Below are positions 9,960 to 18,844 of a DNA stretch of 48,271 bases, one piece after another. The stretch lies in contig CAZEFK010000015.1 in assembly GCA_964511405.1 (NCBI GenBank), positions 1-48,271 on the forward strand, in the 5' to 3' direction. Positions within the stretch are counted from its first letter, which is position 1. Every line of letters begins with the position of its first letter. This DNA is from CAZEFK01 sp964511405 (lineage in GTDB: Bacteria; Pseudomonadota; Alphaproteobacteria; Elsterales; Elsteraceae). A program made the position numbers and the translations under genes. The notes under the pieces were generated by a model, which worked only from the letters and a program-made list of their open reading frames with translations, ran no database searches and was not told the origin of the DNA.

Positions 9960-10891
9960 CAGGTCCGCCGCCCCACCTGGATCAGGCAATCGCCGCGCCC
10001 GAGCCGGTTGCCCAGCCACAGCAGCGGGAACAGCAGGCCGCGCGCGCCGGCCACCAGCGCCATCACCAGGGGCGCGGACCGCAGGGCCCGGGTCGGCTCG
10101 CCGGGCCGGCTGAACGCGGCCGAGATCACCGACTGGGCGACCCACAGGGCGGGCGTCGCCTGGCTGCGCTCGACCGGCGCCAGCCCAGCGGCGGCGATGG
10201 TGCGCGCCAGCGAGTCGGCGTCGAAATGGACGATGTGGAACGGCACATGCCAGTTGATCCAGGCCCGGCCGAACAGGCTGCGCAGCCAGGACCGGCGGTT
10301 CGGGCAGCTGATCCACACCTCGCCGCCTGATTTCAGGATCCCGGCCACCGCCGCCAGCATGGCGGCGGGGTCAAGGGCATGCTCCAGCACGTTCGACAGC
10401 ACCGCGACGTCATAGGGCTCGGCCGGCCGGAAGTCCTGGACCTCAGCCTCGTGGACGGCGAAGCCGCGGGCGCGGGCGGCCGACGCGGCCACCGGGTTGG
10501 TCTCCAGCCCCTCGACCGCCGAGAACCCGTTGCGGGCATAGATCGACAGGCCGCGGCCCTCGTTGCAGCCGATGTCGATCAGCCGGCCGCGGCCGCGGCG
10601 GCCGTGGAACGACACGTCGCCGTCGAGCGCCAGCCACAGCCGGTACAGGCGCGACTGCAGGAAGCGCTGGCGCAGCCCGGTATAGGCCGAGGCCGTCGAG
10701 CCGCCGAAATTGTAGTAGCGGGCGTAGAGCTGGCCGAGCGCATTGGGCGACGGCCGCGGCAGCGTCTGCTCCAGCCCGCAGGCGGTGCAGCGCGCGATGT
10801 CCAGGGTCGCGGGCACGCCGAACCGGGTATCGCCGACCTTGTCGAGCACCACGGCGAGCCCGCCGCCGCAGGCGAGGCAGGCGTCAGCCAT
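9959..10891 (-). CDS. SAM-dependent methyltransferase with N-terminal zinc ribbon
   Basis: A 310-residue class I methyltransferase. Residues 6-39 hold two cysteine pairs (CLACGG... and CTACGLEQ) that form a zinc ribbon, as in sugar C- or O-methyltransferases of surface polysaccharide loci. The Rossmann core starts at RLIDIGCNEGRGLSIYARNG (SAM-binding glycine loop), followed by VEGLETNP, VAVLSNVLEHALDPAAML and GGEVWISCPN. A hydrophobic stretch near residues 265-295 could touch the membrane. It overlaps both neighbours (8 bases with GT2, 1 base with GT4), so it belongs to the same operon. It probably decorates a sugar of the LPS core or O-antigen. Confidence 0.85.
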   Translation of the reverse strand: MADACLACGGGLAVVLDKVGDTRFGVPATLDIARCTACGLEQTLPRPSPNALGQLYARYYNFGGSTASAYTGLRQRFLQSRLYRLWLALDGDVSFHGRRGRGRLIDIGCNEGRGLSIYARNGFSAVEGLETNPVAASAARARGFAVHEAEVQDFRPAEPYDVAVLSNVLEHALDPAAMLAAVAGILKSGGEVWISCPNRRSWLRSLFGRAWINWHVPFHIVHFDADSLARTIAAAGLAPVERSQATPALWVAQSVISAAFSRPGEPTRALRSAPLVMALVAGARGLLFPLLWLGNRLGRGDCLIQVGRRT

Positions 10892-11723
10892 GGCCGGCCT
10901 CCCGCGTCAGCCGGCGCTCGTAGAGCTTGGCGTCGACCAGGAAGCGGAACCAGAAGGTCTGCAGCACGAAGAACACCAGCCCCGGCGTGCCGTCGCGGAA
11001 GCCGCCGCGCAGCACGTAGCGGTACAGGAACAGCAGGAAGGCGCGGGCGAAGGGCGGCAAGGCGCCGTAGCGCTGGCGCAGCGCCCGCTTGCGCTCGACC
11101 GGGTTGCCGCGCGGATCCGGGGCGACCACGCCGGCCGCGGACCCGGCCAGGACCTCCTCGGCCTCGGCATCGGCCCAGCGATTGTGCCGGATCACCCATT
11201 CCGACAGCGGCATGCGGATGTCGTCGATCATCGGCGCGTCGATCCGGCCGGTCGGGCCGTCGACATAGAAATGCTGGTCGTAGCGGCGCTGCTCGCAGCG
11301 GCCGCGGCCGTGCCGGAACAGGCGCATGTGCCAGATCGGGTACATGCCGCCATGGCGGATCGGCCGGCCCAGGAAATGGACCAGGCGCGGAAGGAAATAG
11401 CCGACCGCGTCGCCGGCGAAGCCGCCCGCGGCGAGCTGCCGGATTGCCGCCTGCAGGGGCTCGGTCAGCCGCTCGTCGGCGTCGAGATGCAGCTCCCAGC
11501 CATGCTTGAGCGGCAGGCTGTCGATCGCCCAGTTGCGCTGGGCGCCGTAGCTCTCGAACGGATGATGCGCGATCCGGGCCCCGTGGCGGGCGGCGATCTC
11601 CAGCGTGGCGTCGGTCGAGCCGGAATCGACGACGTGCAGGTCGTCCGACACCGCCGCGGCGCTGGCCAGGGTCGCGCCGATCGTGGCTTCGGAGTTGTAG
11701 GTCAGGACGATGACGGACAGCAT
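10884..11723 (-). CDS. GT2-family glycosyltransferase (WaaE/KdtX-like)
   Basis: A 279-residue GT-A fold transferase and first gene of the five-gene minus-strand operon. MLSVIVLTYNSEATIGATLA is the standard GT2 start; 20 extra upstream codons are open but look non-coding. Key motifs are DDLHVVDSGSTDATLEIAA, YGAQRNWAIDSLPLKHGWEL, the metal-binding LDADERLTEPL and YPIWHMRLFRHGRGRCE. These are typical of LPS core beta-glucosyltransferases of the WaaE/KdtX group. A hydrophobic C-terminal region (FLLFLYRYVLRGGF, LVFFVLQTFWFRFLV) suggests membrane contact. The hldE neighbour supports an LPS core role. Confidence 0.8.
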   Translation of the reverse strand: MLSVIVLTYNSEATIGATLASAAAVSDDLHVVDSGSTDATLEIAARHGARIAHHPFESYGAQRNWAIDSLPLKHGWELHLDADERLTEPLQAAIRQLAAGGFAGDAVGYFLPRLVHFLGRPIRHGGMYPIWHMRLFRHGRGRCEQRRYDQHFYVDGPTGRIDAPMIDDIRMPLSEWVIRHNRWADAEAEEVLAGSAAGVVAPDPRGNPVERKRALRQRYGALPPFARAFLLFLYRYVLRGGFRDGTPGLVFFVLQTFWFRFLVDAKLYERRLTREAGHG

Positions 11724-11879
11724 GGGCGAGCGGCATCTAGCATGGCAGGGCGGGATATGCCCGCCAAATTCGCGCCGCACCATAGCGGCTGCAGCGCCGC
11801 ATGCCCTGTTACATCGACGTCACGTGGAGGCCATCGCGATGCGGCAGCTTCGTGCCGGTCGCGTAGGCCCGCGCTTGTC

Positions 11880-12353
11880 TCAATTCCGAAACCCGATCCC
11901 GAACAGCAGCCACGGCGTCACGCCGTCGCGGCCCAGGATCGGCATCACCACGCGCTCCACGATGACATGCTCGCGGCCGGTCGAGGTGTAGCGGCCGACC
12001 ATGGTCGCTGGGGCGCGTGTCTCGATCACGCGGCGGTAGAGGGCGCACATCTCGGCCAGGTTGTCGGGCGACAGAAGGGCGCTGCCGCGCTCGCCGGTCG
12101 GATCGTAGTTGTAGCGTGTGGTAATCGCGGTGCCGACCAGGCGGATCACATAATCGGCGCCGCCCTCGATCGGCTCCGTGATGCACAGATGCGGCAGCAG
12201 GTGGGGGATCTCGGTCGGATCGATGTCGGCGCGGCGCGGCAGGCCGCCGGGCGGGCATTTGCGCCGCCAGTAGTCGACCAGCTCCTGCAGCAGGGACAGC
12301 GTCGGCGCGTCCAGCACCGTCTCCTGGACGACGCGGAGCGACCGCCTGCGCAT
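11880..12353 (-). CDS. PAS_5 domain protein, second copy
   Basis: A 157-residue PAS_5 protein. The ATG at 12353 is preceded by GAGGGAGGACGC, a strong ribosome site; the longer open frame upstream is antisense noise inside the Lrp gene region. Core motifs: ELVDYWRRKCPPGGLPRRAD, IDPTEIPHLLPHLCI, DYVIRLVGTAI, and the C-terminal strands ERVVMPILGRDGVTPWLLFG. It starts 17 bases after the Lrp-type regulator on the same strand, so both are probably one transcript. No output domain is present. It is only distantly similar to the copy at 6474-7031. Confidence 0.75.
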   Translation of the reverse strand: MRRRSLRVVQETVLDAPTLSLLQELVDYWRRKCPPGGLPRRADIDPTEIPHLLPHLCITEPIEGGADYVIRLVGTAITTRYNYDPTGERGSALLSPDNLAEMCALYRRVIETRAPATMVGRYTSTGREHVIVERVVMPILGRDGVTPWLLFGIGFRN

Positions 12354-12370
12354 GCGTCCTCCCTCGGTTG

Positions 12371-12862
12371 CTATCGGATCCTGGGCTTGACGTGCCCCAG
12401 GGGCAAGGCGGTCGAGCGTTTGATCGATTTGAAGATGATACTGGAGGTGACGCGCCCGACATGGGGCAGGGCCAGCAGCCGGCCGGTCAGGAAATCGGCG
12501 CAGTCGTGCAGGGTCGGGGCCGAGATGCGCAGCAGGTAGTCGGCCGACCCCGACACCTGATGGCATTCCTGGATCTCGGGCATGGCCATCACGGCGTCAT
12601 GGAAGCTGGCGAGCGCGGCATCGGTCTGGCGCTCCAGCGACACTTGGGTGAACACCGTCACGCCCAGCCCGATGCGCTCGGGGTCGAGCAGCGCGACATA
12701 GGCGACGATCACGCCGTCCTCCTCCAGCCGCTTGATCCGGCGCTGCACCTGGCTTGCCGAAAGGTGGACGCGCTCGGCCAGCTCGGCCAGCGACGGCCGG
12801 CTGTCGGCCTGCAGCAGCGCCAGCAGGCGCAGGTCCACGGCGTCAAGCTCGGCTGGGTCCAT
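12371..12862 (-). CDS. Lrp/AsnC-family transcriptional regulator
   Basis: A 163-residue amino-acid-responsive regulator. The N-terminal HTH (LDAVDLRLLALLQADSRPSL then LAERVHLSASQVQRRIKRLE) and C-terminal RAM domain (ECHQVSGSADYLLRISAPTL, LPHVGRVTSSIIFKSIKRST) are both complete. It diverges from the indolepyruvate ferredoxin oxidoreductase gene across 94 bases. Lrp/AsnC genes are often paired this way with the amino-acid catabolic gene they control, so regulation by aromatic or branched amino acids is a fair inference. Confidence 0.9.
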   Translation of the reverse strand: MDPAELDAVDLRLLALLQADSRPSLAELAERVHLSASQVQRRIKRLEEDGVIVAYVALLDPERIGLGVTVFTQVSLERQTDAALASFHDAVMAMPEIQECHQVSGSADYLLRISAPTLHDCADFLTGRLLALPHVGRVTSSIIFKSIKRSTALPLGHVKPRIR

Positions 12863-12956
12863 GGCGGCGTCTTCGATGCGAGATCTTTGCGTCGATCATA
12901 GTCAAAGGCGCGACGTTTGCGAGCCTATTGCGCGATCGGGGCGATAATATCGTGCC

Positions 12957-15900
12957 ATGGACATGCCGATTGGACCGCGGACGGCCGCCGTCCCGAGCGC
13001 CCGCACCGACCGCTACGGCTTCGGCGACGGGCGGGTGTACCTGACCGGAACCCAGGCCCTGGTGCGCCTGCTGCTGGCCCAGCGCCGCCATGACCGCGCC
13101 GCCGGGCTCGACACCGGCGGCTTCGTGTCGGGCTATCGCGGCTCGCCGCTGGGCGGTCTCGACCGCGAGCTCGCCCGCGAGCGCGCGCGGCTGGAGGCCG
13201 AGCGCATCCAGTTCTGGCCGGGCATCAACGAGGATTTGGCGGCGACCGCGGTCTGGGGCACCCAGACCATCGGTCTCGCCGGCGACGCCGCGGTCGAGGG
13301 CGTGTTCGCGCTGTGGTACGGCAAGGGCGCCGGGCTCGACCGCTCGGGCGACGCGATCCGCCACGCCAACGGCGCCGGCACGGCATCGCTGGGCGGCGTG
13401 CTGGCGGTGGTCGGCGACGACCACGGCCAGAAGTCCTCGACCCAGGCCTATGCCGCCGAGCCGACCCTGGCCGACCTGCTGGTCCCGGTGCTGCACCCGG
13501 CCTCGATCGCCGAGCTGATCGAGTTCGGCCTGATCGGCTGGGGGATGTCGCGCTATGCCGGCTCCTGGGTGGGCCTGAAGGCGCTGCCCGAGCATCTGGA
13601 CGCCTCGGCCATCATCCCGGCCGGCGACCTGCCGCCGGTGGTCCGGCCCGACCAGGATCCCGGCGACGTCCATGTCCGCTGGCCCGACCCCTGGACCGAC
13701 CAGGAGCGGCGCCAGGTGTTCCACAAGCTGGAGGCGGCCCAGGCCTTCGCCCGCGCCAACCGCGTCGACCGCCTCACCCTGGACGGCCCGGGCGCCCGCC
13801 TTGGCCTGATCGCCGCGGGCAAGAGCCATGGCGACCTGATGCAGGCGCTGCAGGACCTGGAGCTCGGGCCCGAGGAAGCGGCCGCCCTGGGCCTGCGGAT
13901 CTATAAGGTCGGCATGCCCTGGCCGCTCGACCCGGCGGGCTTGGCCGGGTTCGCCGACGGCCTGGACGAGATCCTGGTGATCGAGGAGAAGCGGCCGTTC
14001 ATCGAGGTCCAGGTCAAGGAGCTGCTCTATGGCCGCCCGGGCGCACCGGTGGTCACCGGCAAGCGCGACCGCGCCGGCCGCTGGCAGTTCCCGTGGGTCG
14101 GCACGCTCGGCCCCGACGACATCGCCCGGGTGCTGGCCGGCCGCCTTGCCGAGCGGCCCGGCGGACGCCGGCTCCAGCACCGGCTGGCGCTGCTTGAGCG
14201 GCAGCAGGCCGCGGCTGCCGGCTGGCGGGCGCCGGTCCATCGCACGCCTTATTTCTGCTCGGGCTGCCCGAAAGCCGGTAGAACCGGGTTCCCGTGGGCA
14301 GCCGGGCCGTGGCCGGGGTAGGCTTGCACGATAAGGCCGGGGGGATGGTGCGCCGGCCCGAGACCCAGGCCCAGGTTGGNNNNNNNNNNGCCGGTCCATC
14401 GCACGCCTTAGTTCTGCTCGGGCTGCCCGCACAGCCGGTCGACCCGGGTGCCCGAGGGCAGCCGGGCGCTGGCCGGGGTCGGCTGCCACTATCTGGCCGT
14501 CGGCATGGAGCGCCGGACCTCGACCCTGACCCAGATGGGCGGCGAGGGGGCGCTGTGGATCGGCCAGGCGCCGTTCAGCCGGACCGGCCATGTCTTCGCC
14601 AACCTGGGCGACGGCACCTACTACCATTCGGGCTCGCTGGCGGTGCGGGCCTGCGTCGCCGCCAAGGTCGACATCACCTTCAAGCTGCTGTTCAACGACG
14701 CCGTGGCCATGACCGGCGGCCAGCCGGTCGACGGGCCGCTTGATGTGCCGGCGCTCGCCCGCCAGCTGCGGGCCGAGGGCGTGGGCGACATCCAGGTCGT
14801 GGCCGAGGAGCCCGCGCGCCACGCCGGCGCGGCGCTGCCGCCCGGCGTCCGCGTCCACGGCCGCGATGCCCTCGACGCCGTCCAGGACCGGCTGCGCCGC
14901 CAATCAGGCGTGACCGCGCTGATCTTCGACCAGACCTGCGCGGCCGAGAAGCGGCGCCGGCGCAAGCGCGGCCTGGCCCCGGACCCGGCCCGGCGCGTGG
15001 TCATCAACGAGCTGGTTTGCGAGGGCTGCGGCGACTGCGGGACCAAGTCGAACTGCCTGTCGGTGGTGCCGGTCGAGACCGAATTCGGCACCAAGCGCCA
15101 GATCGACCAGTCCAGCTGCAACAAGGATTTTTCCTGCCAGGACGGCTTCTGTCCCAGCTTCGTCACCGTCGAGGGCGGCATGCTGCGCCCGCCGCCTCCG
15201 CTCGAAACGGACTTCGTGCTGCCCGAGCCGGCGCGCCCGGCCCTGGAGCGGCCCTACGGCATCCTGGTCGCCGGCATCGGCGGCACCGGCGTCGTCACCA
15301 TCGGCGCCATCCTGGGGATGGCGGCCCATCTCGACGGCGTGTCGGCCTCGGTGCTCGACATGACCGGCATGGCGCAGAAGGGCGGCGCGGTGTTCACCCA
15401 TATCCGGCTGGCGGCCGCCGGGGCGGCGCTTCCAGCGGTCCGGGTGCCGACCGGTGGCGCCGATCTGCTGCTGGCGGCCGACCTGGCGGTCGCGACCGAG
15501 CCCGAAGCGATGGAGCGCCTGGCCGGCCGCACCACGGCGATCGTGAACCTGCACCAGGCCGTGACCGGCGAGTTCCCCCGCCACCCCGAGCGCCTGGCTC
15601 CGGTCGGCCCGCTGGCCCAGGCCATCGCGGCCCGGCTCGGCGCCGACCGGGTGCGGGCGCTCGATGCCACCGAGCTCGCCACGCGGCTGTTCGGCGACAG
15701 CATCGCCACCAATCTGTTCCTGACCGGCTATGCCTGGCAGCTTGGCCTGATCCCGCTGTCGGCCGCCGCCATCGAGCGGGCGATCGAGCTCGGCGGCGTG
15801 GCGGTCGCCAGCGCCATCGCCACCTTCCGCTGGGGCCGGCGGCTGGCCGTCGAACCCGACCAGGTGCTGGCGGCGGCGCGGCGGGCAGCGGCCGACGATC

Positions 15901-16565
15901 CCCTGCAGGCGCCGGCCGCCGACTTGGACGAGGCCATCGAGCGGCGCGCCCGGTTCCTGGCCGACTATCAGGACGGGGCCTATGCCGGCCGCTACCGCGC
16001 GCTCGTCGTCCAGGCGCGCGCCGCCGAGCGGCTGCAGGCGCCTGGTCTGACCGGCTTCGCCGACGCGGTGGCGCGGTCGCTGTTCAAGCTGATGGCCTAC
16101 AAGGACGAGTACGAGGTCGCCCGGCTCTATGTCGCCACCGGCTTCCTGGACCGGCTGCGGCAGCGCTTCGAGGGGCCGGTCAAGCTGTCGGTGCATCTGG
16201 CGCCGCCGCTTCTGGCCCGCGGGCGGCCCGAGCCGCGCAAGCGCCGCTTCGGGCCCTGGGTGTTCCCGCTGTTCCGGCTGCTGGCCGCGGCCCGCCGGCT
16301 GCGCGGCACCTGGTTCGACCCCTTCGGCCACACCGCCGAGCGCCGCGAGGACCGTCGGCTGATCGACGACTATATCGCGACGATCGGCCGGCTGACGGCC
16401 GTGCTCGACGTGGCCACCCACGCCGTGGCCACCGAGATCGCGGCCCTGCCGCAGTCGGTGCGCGGTTACGGCCCGGTGCGGCAGCGCGCGCTGGCGGCGG
16501 CCCGCGCGCGCGAGGCCGAGCTGCTGCAGCGGCTGGAGACCGAACGGCCGACGATGGCGGCTTGA
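12957..16565 (+). CDS. Indolepyruvate ferredoxin oxidoreductase, fused alpha/beta (interrupted by an assembly artefact)
   Basis: Oxidative decarboxylation of aryl- or branched-chain 2-oxoacids to acyl-CoA with ferredoxin as acceptor. One long protein (~1150 residues after repair). The N-terminal pyrimidine-binding part begins with GFVSGYRGSPLGGLDRELAR. A TPP-binding part follows (FCSGCPHS..., GVGCHYLAVGMERRTS, MGGEGALWIGQAPF), then a 4Fe-4S segment CEGCGDCGTKSNC with further cysteines up to CQDGFCPSF. The C-terminal gamma-type part starts at ILVAGIGGTGVVTIGAILGM. The reading frame breaks between about 14270 and 14411 only because the same ~149 bases occur on both sides of a 10-N gap, with errors near each contig tip (including a false TAG at 14409). 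The gene is probably intact in the organism. Confidence 0.88.
14231..14379. repeat. Left contig-end copy of a duplicated 149-bp segment
   Basis: Begins GCCGGTCCATCGCACGCCTT and matches the segment at 14390-14538 with growing numbers of mismatches and at least one 1-base deletion toward the gap. Up to about 14270 the translation is normal (RTPYFCSGCP); after that it degenerates (KAGRTGFPWAAG). This pattern is that of a low-quality contig tip, not of a biological duplication. Confidence 0.85.
14380..14389. other. Assembly gap (10 N)
   Basis: Ten N bases joining two contigs that actually overlap. The flanking segments are copies of the same coding sequence, so the true gap length is negative. 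Confidence 0.95.
14390..14538. repeat. Right contig-end copy of the duplicated segment
   Basis: Begins with the same GCCGGTCCATCGCACGCCTT. Translation is FCSGCPHSRSTRVPEGSRAL and onward, the correct family sequence. A TAG at 14409-14411 replaces the TAT found in the left copy, consistent with an error at the very start of this contig. Confidence 0.85.
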
Positions 16566-16662
16566 CTGCGGGCGGGGCGCACGCGCCGAGGCTGCCGGGG
16601 GCTATGCCGTGCGTGGTGATTTGCCAGCCGCCGGCGAGGTTTAATAAGAAATGGCCGCTGGC

Positions 16663-16929
16663 TCAGGCGGCCAGAGGCTTCATGGCGACGGCATAGCGAA
16701 GGCTTTCGAGGCGAGCGACCAAGCGGCGGGTTTGGGTGGCCTTGGTGCAGCGGTCGGAATGGTCGTGGCCGAGATCATGATATTCGGACCCGTCGGTCGG
16801 CATATTGAAGATGGCCGTGAATATGGAGGCCGCGACGGCTCTGATGGCTTTCTTGGCACCTCGCTGCGCGGAACCGGTGGAATTGGGCATGAAGGTAGCG
16901 CGACGCCTCATCAATGCCGCTAAAAATTT
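16663..16929 (-). pseudogene. C-terminal remnant of an IS110-family-like transposase
   Basis: The minus strand encodes AKKAIRAVAASIFTAIFNMP, then TDGSEYHDLGHDHSDR, then TRRLVARLESLRYAVAMKPL and a stop. This resembles the C-terminus of IS110-type DEDD transposases (...AVAHSILTAIYHMLTDGTEYHDLGADHFDRR...TRRLVRRLEALGYEV...). The catalytic domains are missing and no terminal repeats were found, so it is a dead fragment. It begins immediately after the stop of the reverse transcriptase gene (the TAA sits in AAATTTTTAG), marking one edge of the accessory island. Family assignment is by pattern memory. Confidence 0.6.
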
Positions 16930-18466
16930 ACTCGGCCTTCGCCCATTTTGCAATTATCGCCTCTACTGGTTGCTCGAATTCCCAACGGTTAATAAAATAC
17001 CTCTTCTCATCCTTTGGGAAATCGCGAAGGCAGTATAGAAAGGACATCTTTTGCCATTGATCCATGCCATGAAAGTCTTCCTTGAACTCTCTGAGCCAAT
17101 CGATCATTTTGCTGGCTTTCGCTGACAAAAATATTTCTCTTTTTGTAAATGGATCGCTGCCTTGATATAATTTCGCCAACTTAGCAAAATGATTTATAAA
17201 AGGATTTCTAGAAAACAGACTCAATATAGAAAGCTTGAAATATTCGCTCTCTCGAATCTCCTCTCTGTCGAGAAGATCCAATAGCTTCGAGCCAATTTCC
17301 AACCATTCTTTCTTATCGATTGATTGAATAGATGAAAAATAAGCACATATGCTCGCAAAACAAGGCATCAGCCTGTCGATGCTTGACAGTGTTACGGCGA
17401 TCGCTCCAGGATGTCCTATTTGTGCCAATCTCCTATAAAACCACCTAAGCCTTATATAATCCACCTGGTCTTGATTGATGTATTCCGTCACTATCTTATT
17501 GATAGTGCGGTCTGAGATTTTAGCCCAGTCGCGTTGCTTTATATCATTAAATGATATTGTCTTGTATGGATCTCCGCCGGAATATTTCTGAACAATTTTG
17601 AGCATTCTATCTTCTTCCGGGTTAATTGGTCTATCCTCGATCATTTTAAGGCAGTACGGAATAAATTCGTCCGGAACGAATAATCGCGTCTTATGCCGTT
17701 GCAATATCAAGCGTTGCTGCTTGTCAAGAATCCCGGCCAGGCGACCTAAACTGCGCTTGGCTGCTTGTTCATTAGAACAAAAAACAACAATGTCGTCAGC
17801 ATACCTGATAAAATTGAAATCTGATGAAGCCATGCTGTTATCAATAGGAATCAGTGATGCTTCGGCCAGCAGGTGCGCGGCGTGTGGCCCAATCGGGATA
17901 CCACGCGATACCCCCGCAGTGGTGGTTTCTAAGAGAGATATTATCCACTTTGTTGCCTGATTGGGAAATCGAGACTCAATCAACTGATTTTCAATCGTGT
18001 GATGAGCAATCTGATTATAGAAATCTGAAATATCGCAATATAAAATGCGGCCCGATTTAGCGCCTCGCAGTCTTGCCGTATTCCAGAAATCATTCCACGA
18101 CGATTGAATTCCGTATAGTCCATGTTGGGAGGTGGGCGAAAATCTATAACTAAAAACCGTGTCTCTTTCGAGTCTCCTCTCTTCGATTCTCGCTCCATAC
18201 TCGTAAAGTATAGCTGACAACACAATCGTATCTTGTGGATGAAGTTGGGTTGCTTGACGATATGAGATGTCATCCTTCGGAACTATAAAACGTCGATGTG
18301 CGCTCGGTCGGAGATTGCCAAGCGGTTTGCTTGCTAACTCCTTTGCTAGGTCCGATTTTCGCGCGAGCATGGCCTCCATCTCCGCGATACGCGGAAACAG
18401 ATCTCCATCGGAGTGGTCAGAGACAAACTGAATTGCCCACTCTAAAGATGGAAGCGATAGCGTCAC
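16928..18466 (-). CDS. Reverse transcriptase, Abi/unknown-group (UG) defence type
   Basis: A 512-residue RNA-directed DNA polymerase. From the GTG start, motif A is GRILYCDISDFYNQI (Asp145). Motif B is SRGIPIGPHAAHLLAEASL (~residues 186-205). The catalytic YADD is residues 222-225 in FIRYADDIVVFC. ILDKQQRLILQRHKTRLF follows. Residues ~270-512 have no known catalytic motif and look alpha-helical, as in many Abi-like and UG reverse transcriptases. There is no maturase X/HNH domain and no intron RNA end, so it is not a group II intron RT. The GTG at 18466 (after TTGGGGGTCGGC) gives MTLSLPSLEWAIQFV; ATGs at 18379 and 18370 are alternatives. The gene is ~40% GC in a ~70% GC genome and lies between toxin-antitoxin genes and a transposase remnant, so it was probably acquired. 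A phage-defence role is inference; the exact UG class cannot be assigned here. Confidence 0.88.
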   Translation of the reverse strand: MTLSLPSLEWAIQFVSDHSDGDLFPRIAEMEAMLARKSDLAKELASKPLGNLRPSAHRRFIVPKDDISYRQATQLHPQDTIVLSAILYEYGARIEERRLERDTVFSYRFSPTSQHGLYGIQSSWNDFWNTARLRGAKSGRILYCDISDFYNQIAHHTIENQLIESRFPNQATKWIISLLETTTAGVSRGIPIGPHAAHLLAEASLIPIDNSMASSDFNFIRYADDIVVFCSNEQAAKRSLGRLAGILDKQQRLILQRHKTRLFVPDEFIPYCLKMIEDRPINPEEDRMLKIVQKYSGGDPYKTISFNDIKQRDWAKISDRTINKIVTEYINQDQVDYIRLRWFYRRLAQIGHPGAIAVTLSSIDRLMPCFASICAYFSSIQSIDKKEWLEIGSKLLDLLDREEIRESEYFKLSILSLFSRNPFINHFAKLAKLYQGSDPFTKREIFLSAKASKMIDWLREFKEDFHGMDQWQKMSFLYCLRDFPKDEKRYFINRWEFEQPVEAIIAKWAKAE

Positions 18467-18490
18467 GCCGACCCCCAAGGGCAAATTCGT

Positions 18491-18514
18491 TGCCGCTGCT
18501 ATAGCATTACGGCA
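18491..18514 (-). promoter_or_regulatory. Hairpin just upstream of the reverse transcriptase start
   Basis: TGCCG and CGGCA enclose the 10-bp palindrome TGCTATAGCA (18497-18506), giving a 24-base hairpin about 25 bases before the GTG start. It could regulate translation or be part of a template or accessory RNA; there is no further support. Confidence 0.35.
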
Positions 18515-18561
18515 GAATGACACAGCTCCGCAATTGAAAATAATCCAGCGGCTCGATGCCT

Positions 18562-18844
18562 TTATGTGCCTCCCGTCATGGGGCTCGCCGTCCGACGCAC
18601 CGCGGGCAGCAGGAACACGACGCCGGCATGCAAGTCGATCTTCCAGTAACGGCCGCGGAACTCGATGGCGTCGTTGGTGACCAGCACAGTCCTGGTCGGC
18701 GACGACGCGCAGCAGGTCCCAGTCTGCCTCGGTCCGCAGCCCAAGATGGTTGACATGCATAGCGACGAAGCCGCGCCCGCGGGCGGCATCGACCAGATGC
18801 GGCGACGGGTTCTCGTCGATTGGGACTCGCTGTATGGGCGGCAT
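18562..18844 (-). pseudogene. DUF5615 PIN-like toxin (VapC45-like), frameshifted and 3'-truncated
   Basis: Starts with ATG sharing one base with the antitoxin stop (TGATG). The first ~52 codons read MPPIQRVPIDENPSPHLVDA ... LRTEADWDLLRVVADQD, matching the DUF5615 pattern (LIDENLSPxLVxxxxxxG, then LGLR). The rest of the domain (VLVTNDAIEFRGRYWKIDL, HAGVVFLLPAVRR) continues in another frame, so an indel lies near 18685-18692. A 2-base loss would explain it. The reading ends at 18562, roughly 30 residues short of the family's usual end and exactly where the AT-rich reverse transcriptase cassette begins. The toxin is probably inactive unless the frameshift is a sequencing error. Confidence 0.65.

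Noticed and set aside
12843..14903. Minus-strand open frame of 686 codons spanning the N gap
   Set aside because: Antisense to the IOR gene; it reads through the N block, and its composition is that of a shadow frame.
16928..18466. Group II intron or retron RT
   Set aside because: There is no X/HNH domain and no intron ends, and the protein is longer than a retron RT with a helical C-terminus. No msr/msd-like repeats were seen.
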